Shown: in pieces, positions 42,523 through 51,700 of the stretch
Layout: every line of letters starts with the position of its first letter
Position numbering within the stretch: the first letter of the stretch is position 1
Source: Maricaulis salignorans
Lineage (GTDB): Bacteria > Pseudomonadota > Alphaproteobacteria > Caulobacterales > Maricaulaceae
Direction: 5' to 3'
Assembly: GCF_900103475.1 (NCBI RefSeq)
Contig: NZ_FNHG01000005.1
Coordinates: 1-64,000, forward strand
Length of the DNA stretch: 64,000 nucleotides
Notes under the pieces: model-generated
Seen by the model: the letters and a program-made list of their open reading frames with translations, nothing else
Told to the model about the DNA's origin: nothing
Databases searched by the model: none
Translations under genes and position numbers: made by a program

Positions 42523-45500
42523 ATGAATCGCATCAAACATGCCTTGCTGGGCTCGACCGCCTACGCAATGGCGCTCGCGACGGGGGTTGTCGCAGTGCCC
42601 ATGCTGACGCCGGTCGCCAGCGCGCAGGATTACACGACGGGCGCCATCTCGGGCACCGTGGCAACGCCAGGCGGCGAGCCGGTCGCCGGTGCCAATGTCA
42701 CGCTCGTGTCGCAGTCCCAGGGTTTCACGCGCGAATTGACCACCGGCTCCAACGGTGTCTTCCGCGCGACCTTGCTGCCTCAGGGCGACTATTCCGTGAC
42801 GATCACGGCCCCGGGTTTCGCCGACATGGCCGACACGATCCGCATTACGGTCGGTGGCCAGTCCAATTACAGCTTCCAGGCCATGCCGGCCGGCTCGAGT
42901 GATGTCATCACGGTGACCGGTTCTGCGGTGCAGCAGCTGCAATTCCAGCAAACCACGTCCGGCCTGAATATGGATGTGGGCGAGATGATGGCCACCATGC
43001 CGATCGGTCGTTCGATCGAGGCGCTGGTCCAGCTGGCTCCGACGGTTGTGCAGGGCGACACCGCCTTTGGCGCAGTCGGCGGCGCGGCGAATGTGCCGGC
43101 CATCGGCGGCGGGTCCTCTGCCGAGAATGCATTCTATATCAACGGTCTGAACATCACGAACTTCGACACCTATGTCGGTGGCGCAACCGTGCCGTTCGAC
43201 TTCTACCAGACGGTTGAGGTCAAGAATGGTGGCTATCCGGCCGAGTTCGGTCGTGCGACTGGCGGCGTGATCAATGGTGTTACCAAATCGGGCACCAATG
43301 AGTTCATGTTCGCGATCCACGGCAACTGGACGCCTCAGGCTCTGCGTGCACAGAGCCCGGACACCTATCTCTCGCGCAATGCGCTTGACGACAACACGAC
43401 CTGGGATGTCACGGTCGAAGCGGGCGGTGCACTTATCCCGGACCGTCTGTTCGCTTATGGGCTTTACCAGCACAATGACTATTACAACTCGAACGCCTCC
43501 ATCTCGGGCGGATCGGTTGATATCGACGAGCGGGATGATCCGTTCTTCGGCTTCAAGCTCGATGGCTATGTCACCGACGATCATCATCTTGAGTTCACCT
43601 ATTTTGACACAACGCGGACAACGACACGGACAGCGCTTGCGTTCGACGGCGTGGACACGATCGGCGGCGTGATCGGTGGGACGAGCTACGAGAATGGTGG
43701 CGTCAGCTACGTCGCGAAATACACCGGCAATATCACTGATAATTTCACGATTTCCGCCGCCTATGGCATCAGTGAAGATTCCGGCACCACAACCGCGCTC
43801 GATCCAACCCTGCCCTACATCATTGATGTGCGCTCCGGCACGGCCACCCGGGTTGGTCCGCAGACCACGTTCAGCAATGACTTCAACGATACGCGTCGTG
43901 AGTTCTATCGGATCGATGGCGACTTCTTCTTCGATTTCATGGGCGAGCACCATCTGCGTGTCGGCTATGATAATGAGGCTCTGACGCTGAATCACATCAG
44001 CGAACGCTCCGGCGGTGTCTACTGGCGCCTGTTCACGGTCACCGCAGGGACGTCTGCGATTTATGGCCTGCCAGCGGGTGCAGACGTGGCCCGCAGCGAG
44101 ACCGGCCGGTTTGGTGGTCTTGTGGAAGGTGAGAATGAATCCTTCTATATCCAGGATTCCTGGGACGTGACGGATCAGCTGAACCTGCAGATTGGTCTGC
44201 GCAATGATCACTTCGTCACGCACAATCTCATTGGCGAAACGCCGATCGACCTCGAAAACAATTGGGGCCCGCGTCTCGGCTTCAATTATGACGTGTTTGG
44301 CGATGGCGGGACGCGCGTCTTCGGTAGCTTCGGTCGCTATTTCATTCCGCCAGCACTGAACATGAACTATCGGGGTGCTGACCTCTATGTCCGTGAGTAT
44401 TTCGAGCTGGCTTCGGCTGATATCAACAATGCTTCGATTGTTCCCGGTACTGCGATCACCGCGCTCAACTCCGGCATCACGGCGATCGGTGGCGGCTCTG
44501 CCTGTCCGGCTGGCGTTCTCCAGGCGGTCGGCGATCTCGGCTGCTCGGTTTTCGGGGACGGTAGTCAGGAGCAGGCGATCTCGAAAACCTCGCAGCAGCT
44601 CACCGCGACCAGCGAAGACGAGTTCGCACTCGGCTTTGAACACCAGCTCAATGATGACTGGACCCTCGGCCTGCGCGCGACATGGCGTGTGCTGAATGAC
44701 GTCTCCGAGGATGTCGCCATTGATGATGCCATCGTCGCCTATTGTGCCGATAACGGGATCGTCGGTTGTGAGGCGAACTGGACGGGCGATCACCAGTACG
44801 TGATCATGAATCCAGGCGAGGCTATCGATGTCTGGACGCGTGAACCGCTTCCTGGCGATACCGATATCAGCCTGATCCACCTGACGGCCGAGCAGCTCAA
44901 CATCCCGGTGGCTGAACGCGAATACACCGCGCTTGAGCTGACCTTTGATCGCGCCTTTGACGGCGTCTGGGGGCTGCGTGGCTCCTATGTCTGGTCGACC
45001 TCGATCGGCAATTATGAGGGCACTGTGCTCTCCGATAATGGCCAGACCGATGCCGGCACGACGATCCTCTACGATCACCCCGGCCTGACCGACAATGCCT
45101 ATGGCTTCCTGCCAAACCATCGTCGTCATGCCTTCAAATTGTGGGGTTCCTACCAGCTGACCGAGGACGTTTTGCTCGGTGCCAATGCGGCGATCACCTC
45201 GCCGCGCCAGTTCGGTTGCCGCGGTGTGCACCCGACGGATCCTTCAGCTGCGGCGTATCAGGCAGCCTCCTGGTATTGCCAGGGCGAGGCCTCGCGTCGC
45301 GGGTCCGAGTTTGAGGGTGAATGGGAAACCCGGCTCGACCTCTCCGCGCGTTACACGGTTCCAAGCGCACAGTTTGGCGACCTTGTCTTGCGGGCCGATG
45401 TCTTCAATCTGCTCGATAGCAGTGCGGGCACGGACTTCAACGAGAATGGCGACCTCGGTTCCGGGGCCCCGAATCCGAACTACCAGGCTGTGACCAGCTA

Positions 45501-45546
45501 TCAGCCACCACGGTCTGTCCGGATCGGTTTCGACTGGGCATTCTAG
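42523..45546 (+). CDS. Oar-like TonB-dependent receptor
   Basis: 1007 residues. Signal peptide to about residue 34, then a carboxypeptidase-regulatory-like domain (GAISGTVATPGGEPVAGANV, DYSVTITAPGF) near 38-120, plug domain near 125-260 (GGYPAEFGRATGGVINGVTK), then a large beta barrel ending RSVRIGFDWAF with terminal Phe, the BAM signal. This is the Oar/CarboxypepD_reg class of outer-membrane receptors for large substrates such as peptides or glycans. AAGGGGAATATC precedes ATG 42523. Divergent from the LytTR pair 200 bp away. A long reading frame on the opposite strand is a shadow. Confidence 0.92.
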   Translation: MNRIKHALLGSTAYAMALATGVVAVPMLTPVASAQDYTTGAISGTVATPGGEPVAGANVTLVSQSQGFTRELTTGSNGVFRATLLPQGDYSVTITAPGFADMADTIRITVGGQSNYSFQAMPAGSSDVITVTGSAVQQLQFQQTTSGLNMDVGEMMATMPIGRSIEALVQLAPTVVQGDTAFGAVGGAANVPAIGGGSSAENAFYINGLNITNFDTYVGGATVPFDFYQTVEVKNGGYPAEFGRATGGVINGVTKSGTNEFMFAIHGNWTPQALRAQSPDTYLSRNALDDNTTWDVTVEAGGALIPDRLFAYGLYQHNDYYNSNASISGGSVDIDERDDPFFGFKLDGYVTDDHHLEFTYFDTTRTTTRTALAFDGVDTIGGVIGGTSYENGGVSYVAKYTGNITDNFTISAAYGISEDSGTTTALDPTLPYIIDVRSGTATRVGPQTTFSNDFNDTRREFYRIDGDFFFDFMGEHHLRVGYDNEALTLNHISERSGGVYWRLFTVTAGTSAIYGLPAGADVARSETGRFGGLVEGENESFYIQDSWDVTDQLNLQIGLRNDHFVTHNLIGETPIDLENNWGPRLGFNYDVFGDGGTRVFGSFGRYFIPPALNMNYRGADLYVREYFELASADINNASIVPGTAITALNSGITAIGGGSACPAGVLQAVGDLGCSVFGDGSQEQAISKTSQQLTATSEDEFALGFEHQLNDDWTLGLRATWRVLNDVSEDVAIDDAIVAYCADNGIVGCEANWTGDHQYVIMNPGEAIDVWTREPLPGDTDISLIHLTAEQLNIPVAEREYTALELTFDRAFDGVWGLRGSYVWSTSIGNYEGTVLSDNGQTDAGTTILYDHPGLTDNAYGFLPNHRRHAFKLWGSYQLTEDVLLGANAAITSPRQFGCRGVHPTDPSAAAYQAASWYCQGEASRRGSEFEGEWETRLDLSARYTVPSAQFGDLVLRADVFNLLDSSAGTDFNENGDLGSGAPNPNYQAVTSYQPPRSVRIGFDWAF

Positions 45547-45590
45547 CAGCCGCTTCAACCGGATCCCGGTTGCAAGTTGAATGAATGAGA

Positions 45591-45621
45591 GGGGCGAGCC
45601 TGTTTGGCTCGCCCCTTTTTT
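45591..45621 (+). terminator. Intrinsic terminator after the TonB receptor gene
   Basis: Perfect 10-bp stem GGGGCGAGCC (45591-45600) with GGCTCGCCCC (45606-45615), five-base loop, six T. Ends the receptor transcript 45 bp after its stop. Confidence 0.92.
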
Positions 45622-45858
45622 CCATGCATTGAACGGTTCTGGCTCGACTGGTCGCAGTCTTCCCGCCGTTGGTCGCCAAGCCGTCGCGCGGCGGCGGCGC
45701 GCCGCATATTCTGTGTCCGGGTTGGAATACACGAGGTCGCATGGACTCGTTGCCTGCAGCTCCAGGTCGATGCGAAACTTCCTGCTCACTTTACTACCTC
45801 CGAACTGGATTGGCCGGCGTCCGCGCCGGCCAATTTCTCCAGCTTACAACATCGTCAG
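45622..45858. other. Gene-free stretch with one hairpin
   Basis: No credible gene in any frame. An 11-bp perfect inverted repeat ATTGGCCGGCG/CGCCGGCCAAT (45809-45819 with 45824-45834, four-base loop) followed by TTCTCC could be a weak terminator of an unannotated short transcript or a protein-binding dyad upstream of the DUF1194 promoter. Confidence 0.45.
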
Positions 45859-45899
45859 TTGCCCTTGCCCGGCGGCCCCCATAGTTTCGCCCGCATGAT
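45859..45899 (+). promoter_or_regulatory. Promoter of the DUF1194 operon, near-leaderless
   Basis: TTGCCC (45859-45864), 15 bp, CATAGT (45880-45885), then the start codon at 45895. Transcription starting six to eight bases after the -10 would leave almost no leader, which also explains why there is no ribosome site. Bases 45880-45899 match 62295-62314, before the cobalamin riboswitch, at 18 of 20 positions with the same -35 spacing. Confidence 0.5.
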
Positions 45900-46680
45900 C
45901 CATTTTGGTAATTGCGTTTCGGCCGCCCTCGCGGCCGTTTGTGTGAGCGGGCTGGCGGCCAATGCCGCCGCGCAGGATGATCGCGTCGATGTTGATGTCG
46001 AACTCGTGCTCGCGGTCGATATTTCCTATTCTGTCGACGAGGAAGAGGCGCATCGCCAGCGTGAGGGCTATGTCGCGGCCCTGGCGCATGAAGATGTGAT
46101 CCGCTCGATCCAGGGTGGGCCGCTGGGGCGGATCGCCGTCACCTATGTCGAATGGGCCGATACCGGTTTTCAGCGCGCCGCCGCCGACTGGACCGTGATC
46201 GCCAGCGAGGAAGATGCGCTGGGCTTTGCCGCGCAGGTCGCCGCGGCTCCCTTCGAGCGTGGCCACTACACCGCGATCGGTTCGGCGATCGCTGATGCTG
46301 TCCGCCGCATCGACGCCAATGACTACACCGCACCGCGCCTGATCATCGATCTTTCCGGGGATGGACCGCAAAACCAGGGCATGCCGCTGGAAGGCGCTCA
46401 TGCGCTGGCCAACCAGTCGGGCGTCGTCGTCAATGGCCTGCCGGTCATTTCGGCCAGCGAGGGGCGCTGGGTCAGACCGGTTGAGGTCAATCTCGAAGGC
46501 TATTTTCGTGAGCATGTCATTACCGGTCCGGGGGCTTTCGTATTGCCGGCCCGGGCCGAGGATGAGTTCCGCGTTGCCATCTTGCGCAAGCTTGTGCTCG
46601 AGATTGCCGGTGCCATGCCGTCGCGCTCCGAGCTGGCCCTGCCGGATGCCGGCACGCCCGTCGTGGGACGCGCGCCGTGA
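45895..46680 (+). CDS. DUF1194 von Willebrand-type secreted protein (first)
   Basis: 261 residues. Signal peptide to about residue 26. A von Willebrand A-like domain with the MIDAS metal site D-x-S-x-S (DISYS, 42-46) and the DUF1194 hallmarks HRQREGYVAAL, GRIAVTYVEWAD, IDLSGDGPQNQG, and GPGAFVLPA near the C-terminus. Such domains bind proteins through a metal ion. Paralogue of the next gene, whose GTG start overlaps its TGA (GTGA). Start at ATG 45895 rests on the signal peptide. Confidence 0.85.
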   Translation: MIHFGNCVSAALAAVCVSGLAANAAAQDDRVDVDVELVLAVDISYSVDEEEAHRQREGYVAALAHEDVIRSIQGGPLGRIAVTYVEWADTGFQRAAADWTVIASEEDALGFAAQVAAAPFERGHYTAIGSAIADAVRRIDANDYTAPRLIIDLSGDGPQNQGMPLEGAHALANQSGVVVNGLPVISASEGRWVRPVEVNLEGYFREHVITGPGAFVLPARAEDEFRVAILRKLVLEIAGAMPSRSELALPDAGTPVVGRAP

Positions 46681-47450
46681 GGCCGGGTCTGGCGTTGGCA
46701 TGCCTGCTCATCGCGCCCCTGCTGATCGGCGGTAGCGAGGCGCCGCCCGACTATCTTTCCCGGCCGGTGGAATACACCGCCGATGGCCGCGAATATGTCG
46801 ATCTCGAACTCGTGCTCGCGGTGGATGTCTCCTCCTCGATCGATGAGGTCGAGGCGCGGCGCCAGCGCGAAGGCCATGTGGCGGCGCTGGCCGATCCGGA
46901 AGTGATCTCGGCGATCCAGGGCGGCGGCTATGGCCGTATCGCGGTGATGTATCTGGAATGGGCGGACGGCGATTTCCAGCGTGTCGTCGCGCCCTGGACG
47001 GTGATTGGCACCGAGGCCGATGCCCGTATTTTCGCGGCCAGCCTGGCGACTGCGCCCTTCATCTCCGGCCGCCGCACCGCGATCGGCGCGGCAATCGAGA
47101 GTTCGATCACGCTGATCGAGGACAATGACTACCAGGGCATGCGCCGGGTGATCGACCTGTCCGGTGACGGGCCGCAGAATTCCGGATCCTCGCTCTCCCA
47201 GGCCCGCACCCGTGCTGAAACCGCGCTGATCACCATTAATGGCCTGCCGATCCAGTCCGAGCGGCAAAGCCCGTTTCGGCCCTCGGTCAGCATTGATGTT
47301 GCGGATTATTTTGAGAAACAGGTGATTGCCGGGCCGGGCGCCTTCATTTCGCCCACAAATGAGCATGAGGATTTCGTGGACGCGCTGAAGCGCAAACTTA
47401 TAATCGAAATCGCCGGGCTCGATCCGGCGCAATTCCTCAGGAGGGGATAA
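46677..47450 (+). CDS. DUF1194 von Willebrand-type secreted protein (second)
   Basis: 257 residues. Tandem paralogue of the upstream gene: signal peptide LALACLLIAPLLIGG, MIDAS DVSSS at 50-54, RRQREGHVAALADPEVISAI, GRIAVMYLEWADGDFQRVV, VIDLSGDGPQNSG, GPGAFISPTNEHEDF. It starts with GTG overlapping the previous stop, and its TAA overlaps the proposed start of the transglycosylase gene. The three genes are thus translationally chained. Confidence 0.85.
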   Translation: MRPGLALACLLIAPLLIGGSEAPPDYLSRPVEYTADGREYVDLELVLAVDVSSSIDEVEARRQREGHVAALADPEVISAIQGGGYGRIAVMYLEWADGDFQRVVAPWTVIGTEADARIFAASLATAPFISGRRTAIGAAIESSITLIEDNDYQGMRRVIDLSGDGPQNSGSSLSQARTRAETALITINGLPIQSERQSPFRPSVSIDVADYFEKQVIAGPGAFISPTNEHEDFVDALKRKLIIEIAGLDPAQFLRRG

Positions 47451-48670
47451 TCCGCGCGCTCATAATTGGCCTGATGGCCCTGATTCTTGCCCCGTCCGTT
47501 CACGCCCAACCCGAGGGCGAGACCTTTGATATCTGGCGCGATGCTTTTCGTGGACGCCTCAGCGAGGCCGGCGCACGCCCTGAAACCGTTGCCGCCATGC
47601 TCGACGGGCTGACACCGGAAATACGGATTATCGAACGCGATGGCAGCCAGCCGGAATTCGTGCGGCCGATCTGGTCCTATCTCGATATTGCAGCGTCTGA
47701 CCTGCGGATCGCCAACGGGCGCTCTGCCTATGAGAGCAATCGCGCGCTCGTCGATGCGGTCGCCTCCCAATACGGTGTGCGGGCCGAAACCCTGATCGCC
47801 ATCTGGGGGCTGGAAAGCTCCTACGGCCAGATCCCGGGCAATAATGACATCATCCAGGCGCTCGCTACCCTGGCCTGGGAAGGCCGTCGCCGCGGCTGGG
47901 CCGAGGATCAATTGATTGCCGTCGCGCACATGATCGATAATGGCTATGCCACGCGCGACCAGCTGACCGGCTCCTGGGCCGGCGCCATGGGGCAGATGCA
48001 ATTCATCCCGACCACCTATCTGGAACGCGCCGTTGATTTCGATGGTGATGGCCGCCGCAATATCTGGACGAATAATGGCGATGCCCTCGCTTCGGCCGCC
48101 AATCTGCTCGCCCGCGCCGGCTGGCAGACCGGTGCGCCAACCGTGATCGAAGTCTCGGTACCGGATGATTTTGACGTCAGCCGCTGGAATCCCGACCAGA
48201 ACCGCCTCGTCAGCGAATGGGCGATGCGCGGCATCAGCCGCGCCGACGGCCATGGCTGGAGCGCCGACGGCCTGATGCTGACGGCACGTCTGGAATTGCC
48301 CGCCGGCATCGCCGGGCCAGGCTTCCTCACCTTCCCGAATTTCCGCGTCATCAAGCGCTATAACAATTCCACTGCCTACGCGCTCGGCGTCGCCCATCTC
48401 GCCGACCGCATCGCTGGCGCTGTACCATTTGTCGGCCCATGGCCGACCGATGATGTCCCGCTGACCCGTACCCAGACGCGCGAAATGCAGGCGGCGATGA
48501 ATGCGCTCGGCCATGATTCGGGCACACCGGATGGTCTCGCCGGTCCGCGGACCCGCGAGGCCTTGCGCGCCTTCCAGCGTGGGAATGGCCACGCTGCCGA
48601 TGGTTATGCCGGGCGGGCGATGTATGATGCGGTGATGGCGGCAAGTGCCGTAGTGACCTCGGGCGAGTAG
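47450..48670 (+). CDS. MltB-type lytic murein transglycosylase, apparent ATC start
   Basis: 406 residues. Cuts glycan strands of peptidoglycan leaving anhydro ends. Catalytic Glu in IAIWGLESSYGQIPG, then AGAMGQMQFIPTTY and VDFDGDGRRNIW, the MltB signature; C-terminal peptidoglycan-binding domain (DGLAGPRTREALRAFQRGNG). The first canonical in-frame ATG, 47474, cuts the signal peptide to a useless stub. Starting at ATC 47450 gives (M)RALIIGLMALILAPSVHA, an ideal signal peptide, with AGGAGG five bases upstream and a TAATC overlap with the preceding stop, exactly where TAATG would be expected. Confidence 0.85.
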   Translation: MRALIIGLMALILAPSVHAQPEGETFDIWRDAFRGRLSEAGARPETVAAMLDGLTPEIRIIERDGSQPEFVRPIWSYLDIAASDLRIANGRSAYESNRALVDAVASQYGVRAETLIAIWGLESSYGQIPGNNDIIQALATLAWEGRRRGWAEDQLIAVAHMIDNGYATRDQLTGSWAGAMGQMQFIPTTYLERAVDFDGDGRRNIWTNNGDALASAANLLARAGWQTGAPTVIEVSVPDDFDVSRWNPDQNRLVSEWAMRGISRADGHGWSADGLMLTARLELPAGIAGPGFLTFPNFRVIKRYNNSTAYALGVAHLADRIAGAVPFVGPWPTDDVPLTRTQTREMQAAMNALGHDSGTPDGLAGPRTREALRAFQRGNGHAADGYAGRAMYDAVMAASAVVTSGE

Positions 48671-48683
48671 CTCCGTCTGAGCA

Positions 48684-48707
48684 TTGACGCGGGCGGACGG
48701 GCATATT
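48684..48707 (+). promoter_or_regulatory. Candidate promoter of the RTX protease gene
   Basis: TTGACG (48684-48689), the Caulobacter -35 consensus, 12 bp, then CATATT (48702-48707). A start near 48714 would give a leader of about 58 nt carrying AGGAG (48760-48764) before ATG 48772. Confidence 0.4.
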
Positions 48708-48771
48708 CTTCTGTCCCCGGAGATGTATTGGCGACGGCGTGTTGGCACGCATGGTGTTCAGGAGAGAAGAG

Positions 48772-51700
48772 ATGAAGGATTTCACCGGCACCGGGCGCGA
48801 TGCCGAGCAGGCGCGCATTGCCCAGGACAGCGATAATCGAAGCCGGGTCGTGCTCCCGGACGCCGTGACACCGGATGCCGGTGTCGTGCTGACCGGCGAT
48901 GCCGGCGACAATGTCCTGCGCGGTGGCGCGGGCGATGATACGCTCAACGGCGGTGACGGCGATGACACGCTGATTGGCGGCGCCGGTGCAGACAGCCTGG
49001 ATGGTGGTGCCGGCACTGATGTGGCCGATTATTCCGAATCCGGTCGCCGTGTCGTGGTCGACCTCGAAGCGGGAACCGGAAGCGGCGGCGACGCGGCCGG
49101 CGACACGCTGAGCCGGATCGAAAATCTGGTGGGCTCAGGCTCCAGTGATATCCTGACCGGCAACGGATCGGCCAATACGCTCAACGGCGGCGGTGGCCGC
49201 GACGAGATTTACGGCGGCGCCGGCAATGACACCATTGACGGCGGTTCCGGTGCGGACTGGCTGTATGGCGGCGATGGCAATGACGACATCGACGGCGGAA
49301 CCGAGAATGATCAGATCCAGGGCAATGCGGGCCACGACCTGATCCATGGCGGCGAGGGTCATGACCGGCTCTACGGCAATGACGGCCGCGACGAGATCTA
49401 TGGCGATGCGGGCGACGACACGATCGAGGGCGGCAGCGGTGCCGACTGGCTCTATGGCGGGGTCGGCAATGACGAGATCGATGGCGGCACGGAAAACGAC
49501 CAGATCAACGGCAATGCGGGTCACGATCTGATCCGTGGTGGTGAGGGCAATGACCGGCTGTACGGCGATGATGGTCGCGACGAGATCCATGGCGATGCCG
49601 GTGATGACCGGATTGAAGGCGGTGCCGGCGCCGACTGGATCGCTGGCGGCGCAGGCCGCGACACGATCGATGGCGGTTCCGAGAATGACCAGATCTGGGG
49701 CGGGCTGGGTAATGATGTCATTTCCGGCGGGCTGGGCAATGACACCATCAATGGTGAGGCCGGCAATGATGAGCTGTTTGGCGATGATGGCCATGACCGG
49801 CTCAATGGTGGCGACGGTCGGGACCAGCTGTTTGGCAATGCCGGGCGTGACACCATCTATGGCGATGCCGATGACGACACTATCGAGGGTGGTGCCGGTG
49901 CGGACTGGCTGTATGGCGGTCTGGGCAATGACGAGATAGACGGCGGGACCGAGAATGACCAGCTGCATGGCAATGAAGGCCATGATCTGATCCATGGCGG
50001 CGAGGGCCATGACCGGCTCTACGGCAATGATGGCCGTGACGAGCTTTATGGCGATGCCGGCAATGACACGATCGAGGGTGGCGCTGGCGCCGACTGGCTG
50101 TATGGCGGCGAGGGCAATGACGACCTCGACGGCGGGACCGAGAATGACCAGCTTTACGGCAATAATGGTCACGACGTGATCCGCGGCGGCGCAGGTCATG
50201 ACCGGCTCTACGGCAATGATGGCCGCGACGAGCTCTATGGCGATGCCGGTGATGACCGGCTTGAGGGCGGCGCCGGTGGCGACTGGCTCTATGGCGGCGA
50301 GGGCCGCGACACGCTGGACGGCGGGACCGAGAATGACGTCCTCTCCGGCGGGCTCGGCAATGACGTCATCGATGGCGGTGAGGGCACTGACACGGCGGTC
50401 TTTTCCGGCAATTACGCGGACTACACGGTCGAGATTGCGGGTTTGACCGCGACGGTCACCGGCGCCGATGGCATCGACACCCTGACCAATATCGAAGCCC
50501 TGCAGTTTGATGATCAGCTGGTGCGGATCGTGCTCGAACCCGTCAATGACAACCCGCCGGTGATCACATCAGCGGTGCGCGTGGACGCTCCCGAGAACCA
50601 GACCGCAGCCTTTACGGTTACCGCGACGGACGGTGATTCGGGGGCGGCAACGCTGAGCTATTCGCTGGCCGGCACCGATGCGGCCTTCTTCGATATCGAC
50701 CCGGCAACGGGCGTCGTGACCTTCAAGGTCGCGCCGGATTACGAGACGCCTGAATCCGCTGACGGCGACAATGCCTATAATATTGTCGTCAGCGTCAGCG
50801 ACGGCCGGTTTACCACCGAGCAGGACGTGGAAATCCGGGTGTCGAATGTTACGGACACCAGGCCGGTCATCACCTCTGGTGCCAATTTTACCGTGCCGGA
50901 AAACCTGACCGATGCCATCACGATCCAGGTCTCCGACAGCGACCCGGAAGTTCACACCTACACGCTGTCCGGACCGGATGCCGCGCTGTTCCGAATGGCC
51001 GGTGACTGGGGCGGCCTGTTATTCCTGGCGCCCCCGGACTACGAGGCCCCGACCGATGCCGGCGGCAATAATGTCTATAATATCACCGTGGATGTCTCCA
51101 ACGGCGTTTTCTCGACCTCGCAGGATATCTCGATCACGGTTGAAAACGTGAATGACATTGCGCCGGTCTTCACCTCACCGGATGCGGTTTCGGTCGAGGA
51201 GAACCAGATTGCCGTCGTCAGGGCACGGGCGACCGATGCCGAGGGCGATACCCTGACCTTCTCGCTCGGTGGCAACGATGCCGGCCTGTTCCGGATCGAC
51301 AGCGCAACCGGGATTATCCGCTTCCTGTCGGCACCTGATTTTGAAGCGCCGGGCGATGATGACGCCGACAATGTCTATGAATTGTCCGTTGTCGCGAATG
51401 ACGGGTCAAACAGCACGGTCCAGTCCCTTGCGGTGACAGTGACCAATGTTGTCGAAGCGGTGGAAGATGTGCCGGCCGATCCGTCGACACAGGTCGAGAT
51501 CGCGCTCGGTGAAACCTATTCCGGCGAGTTGGAAACCGTCGGTGACCGGGACTGGATCCGGGTGGAGCTGACGGCCGGGCAACGCTATGCGATCTCGCTT
51601 GATGGCACAGGCGGTGACGCACTCATCGACCCGCTGGTGCGGCTCTATGATGCGACGGGCGAGTTGATCGCCAGCAATGATGATGGCGGTCCGGGCCGCA

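Noticed and set aside
42475-45231. 918-codon open frame antisense to the TonB receptor gene
   Set aside because: Its translation has no domains, no signal peptide and unnatural composition (very rich in Arg, Ile, Asp, His). It mirrors the codon bias of the receptor gene on the other strand.
49135-50199. Antisense frame across the RTX repeats
   Set aside because: A repetitive shadow of the nonapeptide codons; the 27-bp repeat period keeps stops out of this frame.
49252-50391. CRISPR-like array
   Set aside because: The regular repeats are in-frame RTX coding units of 27 bp without unique spacers.
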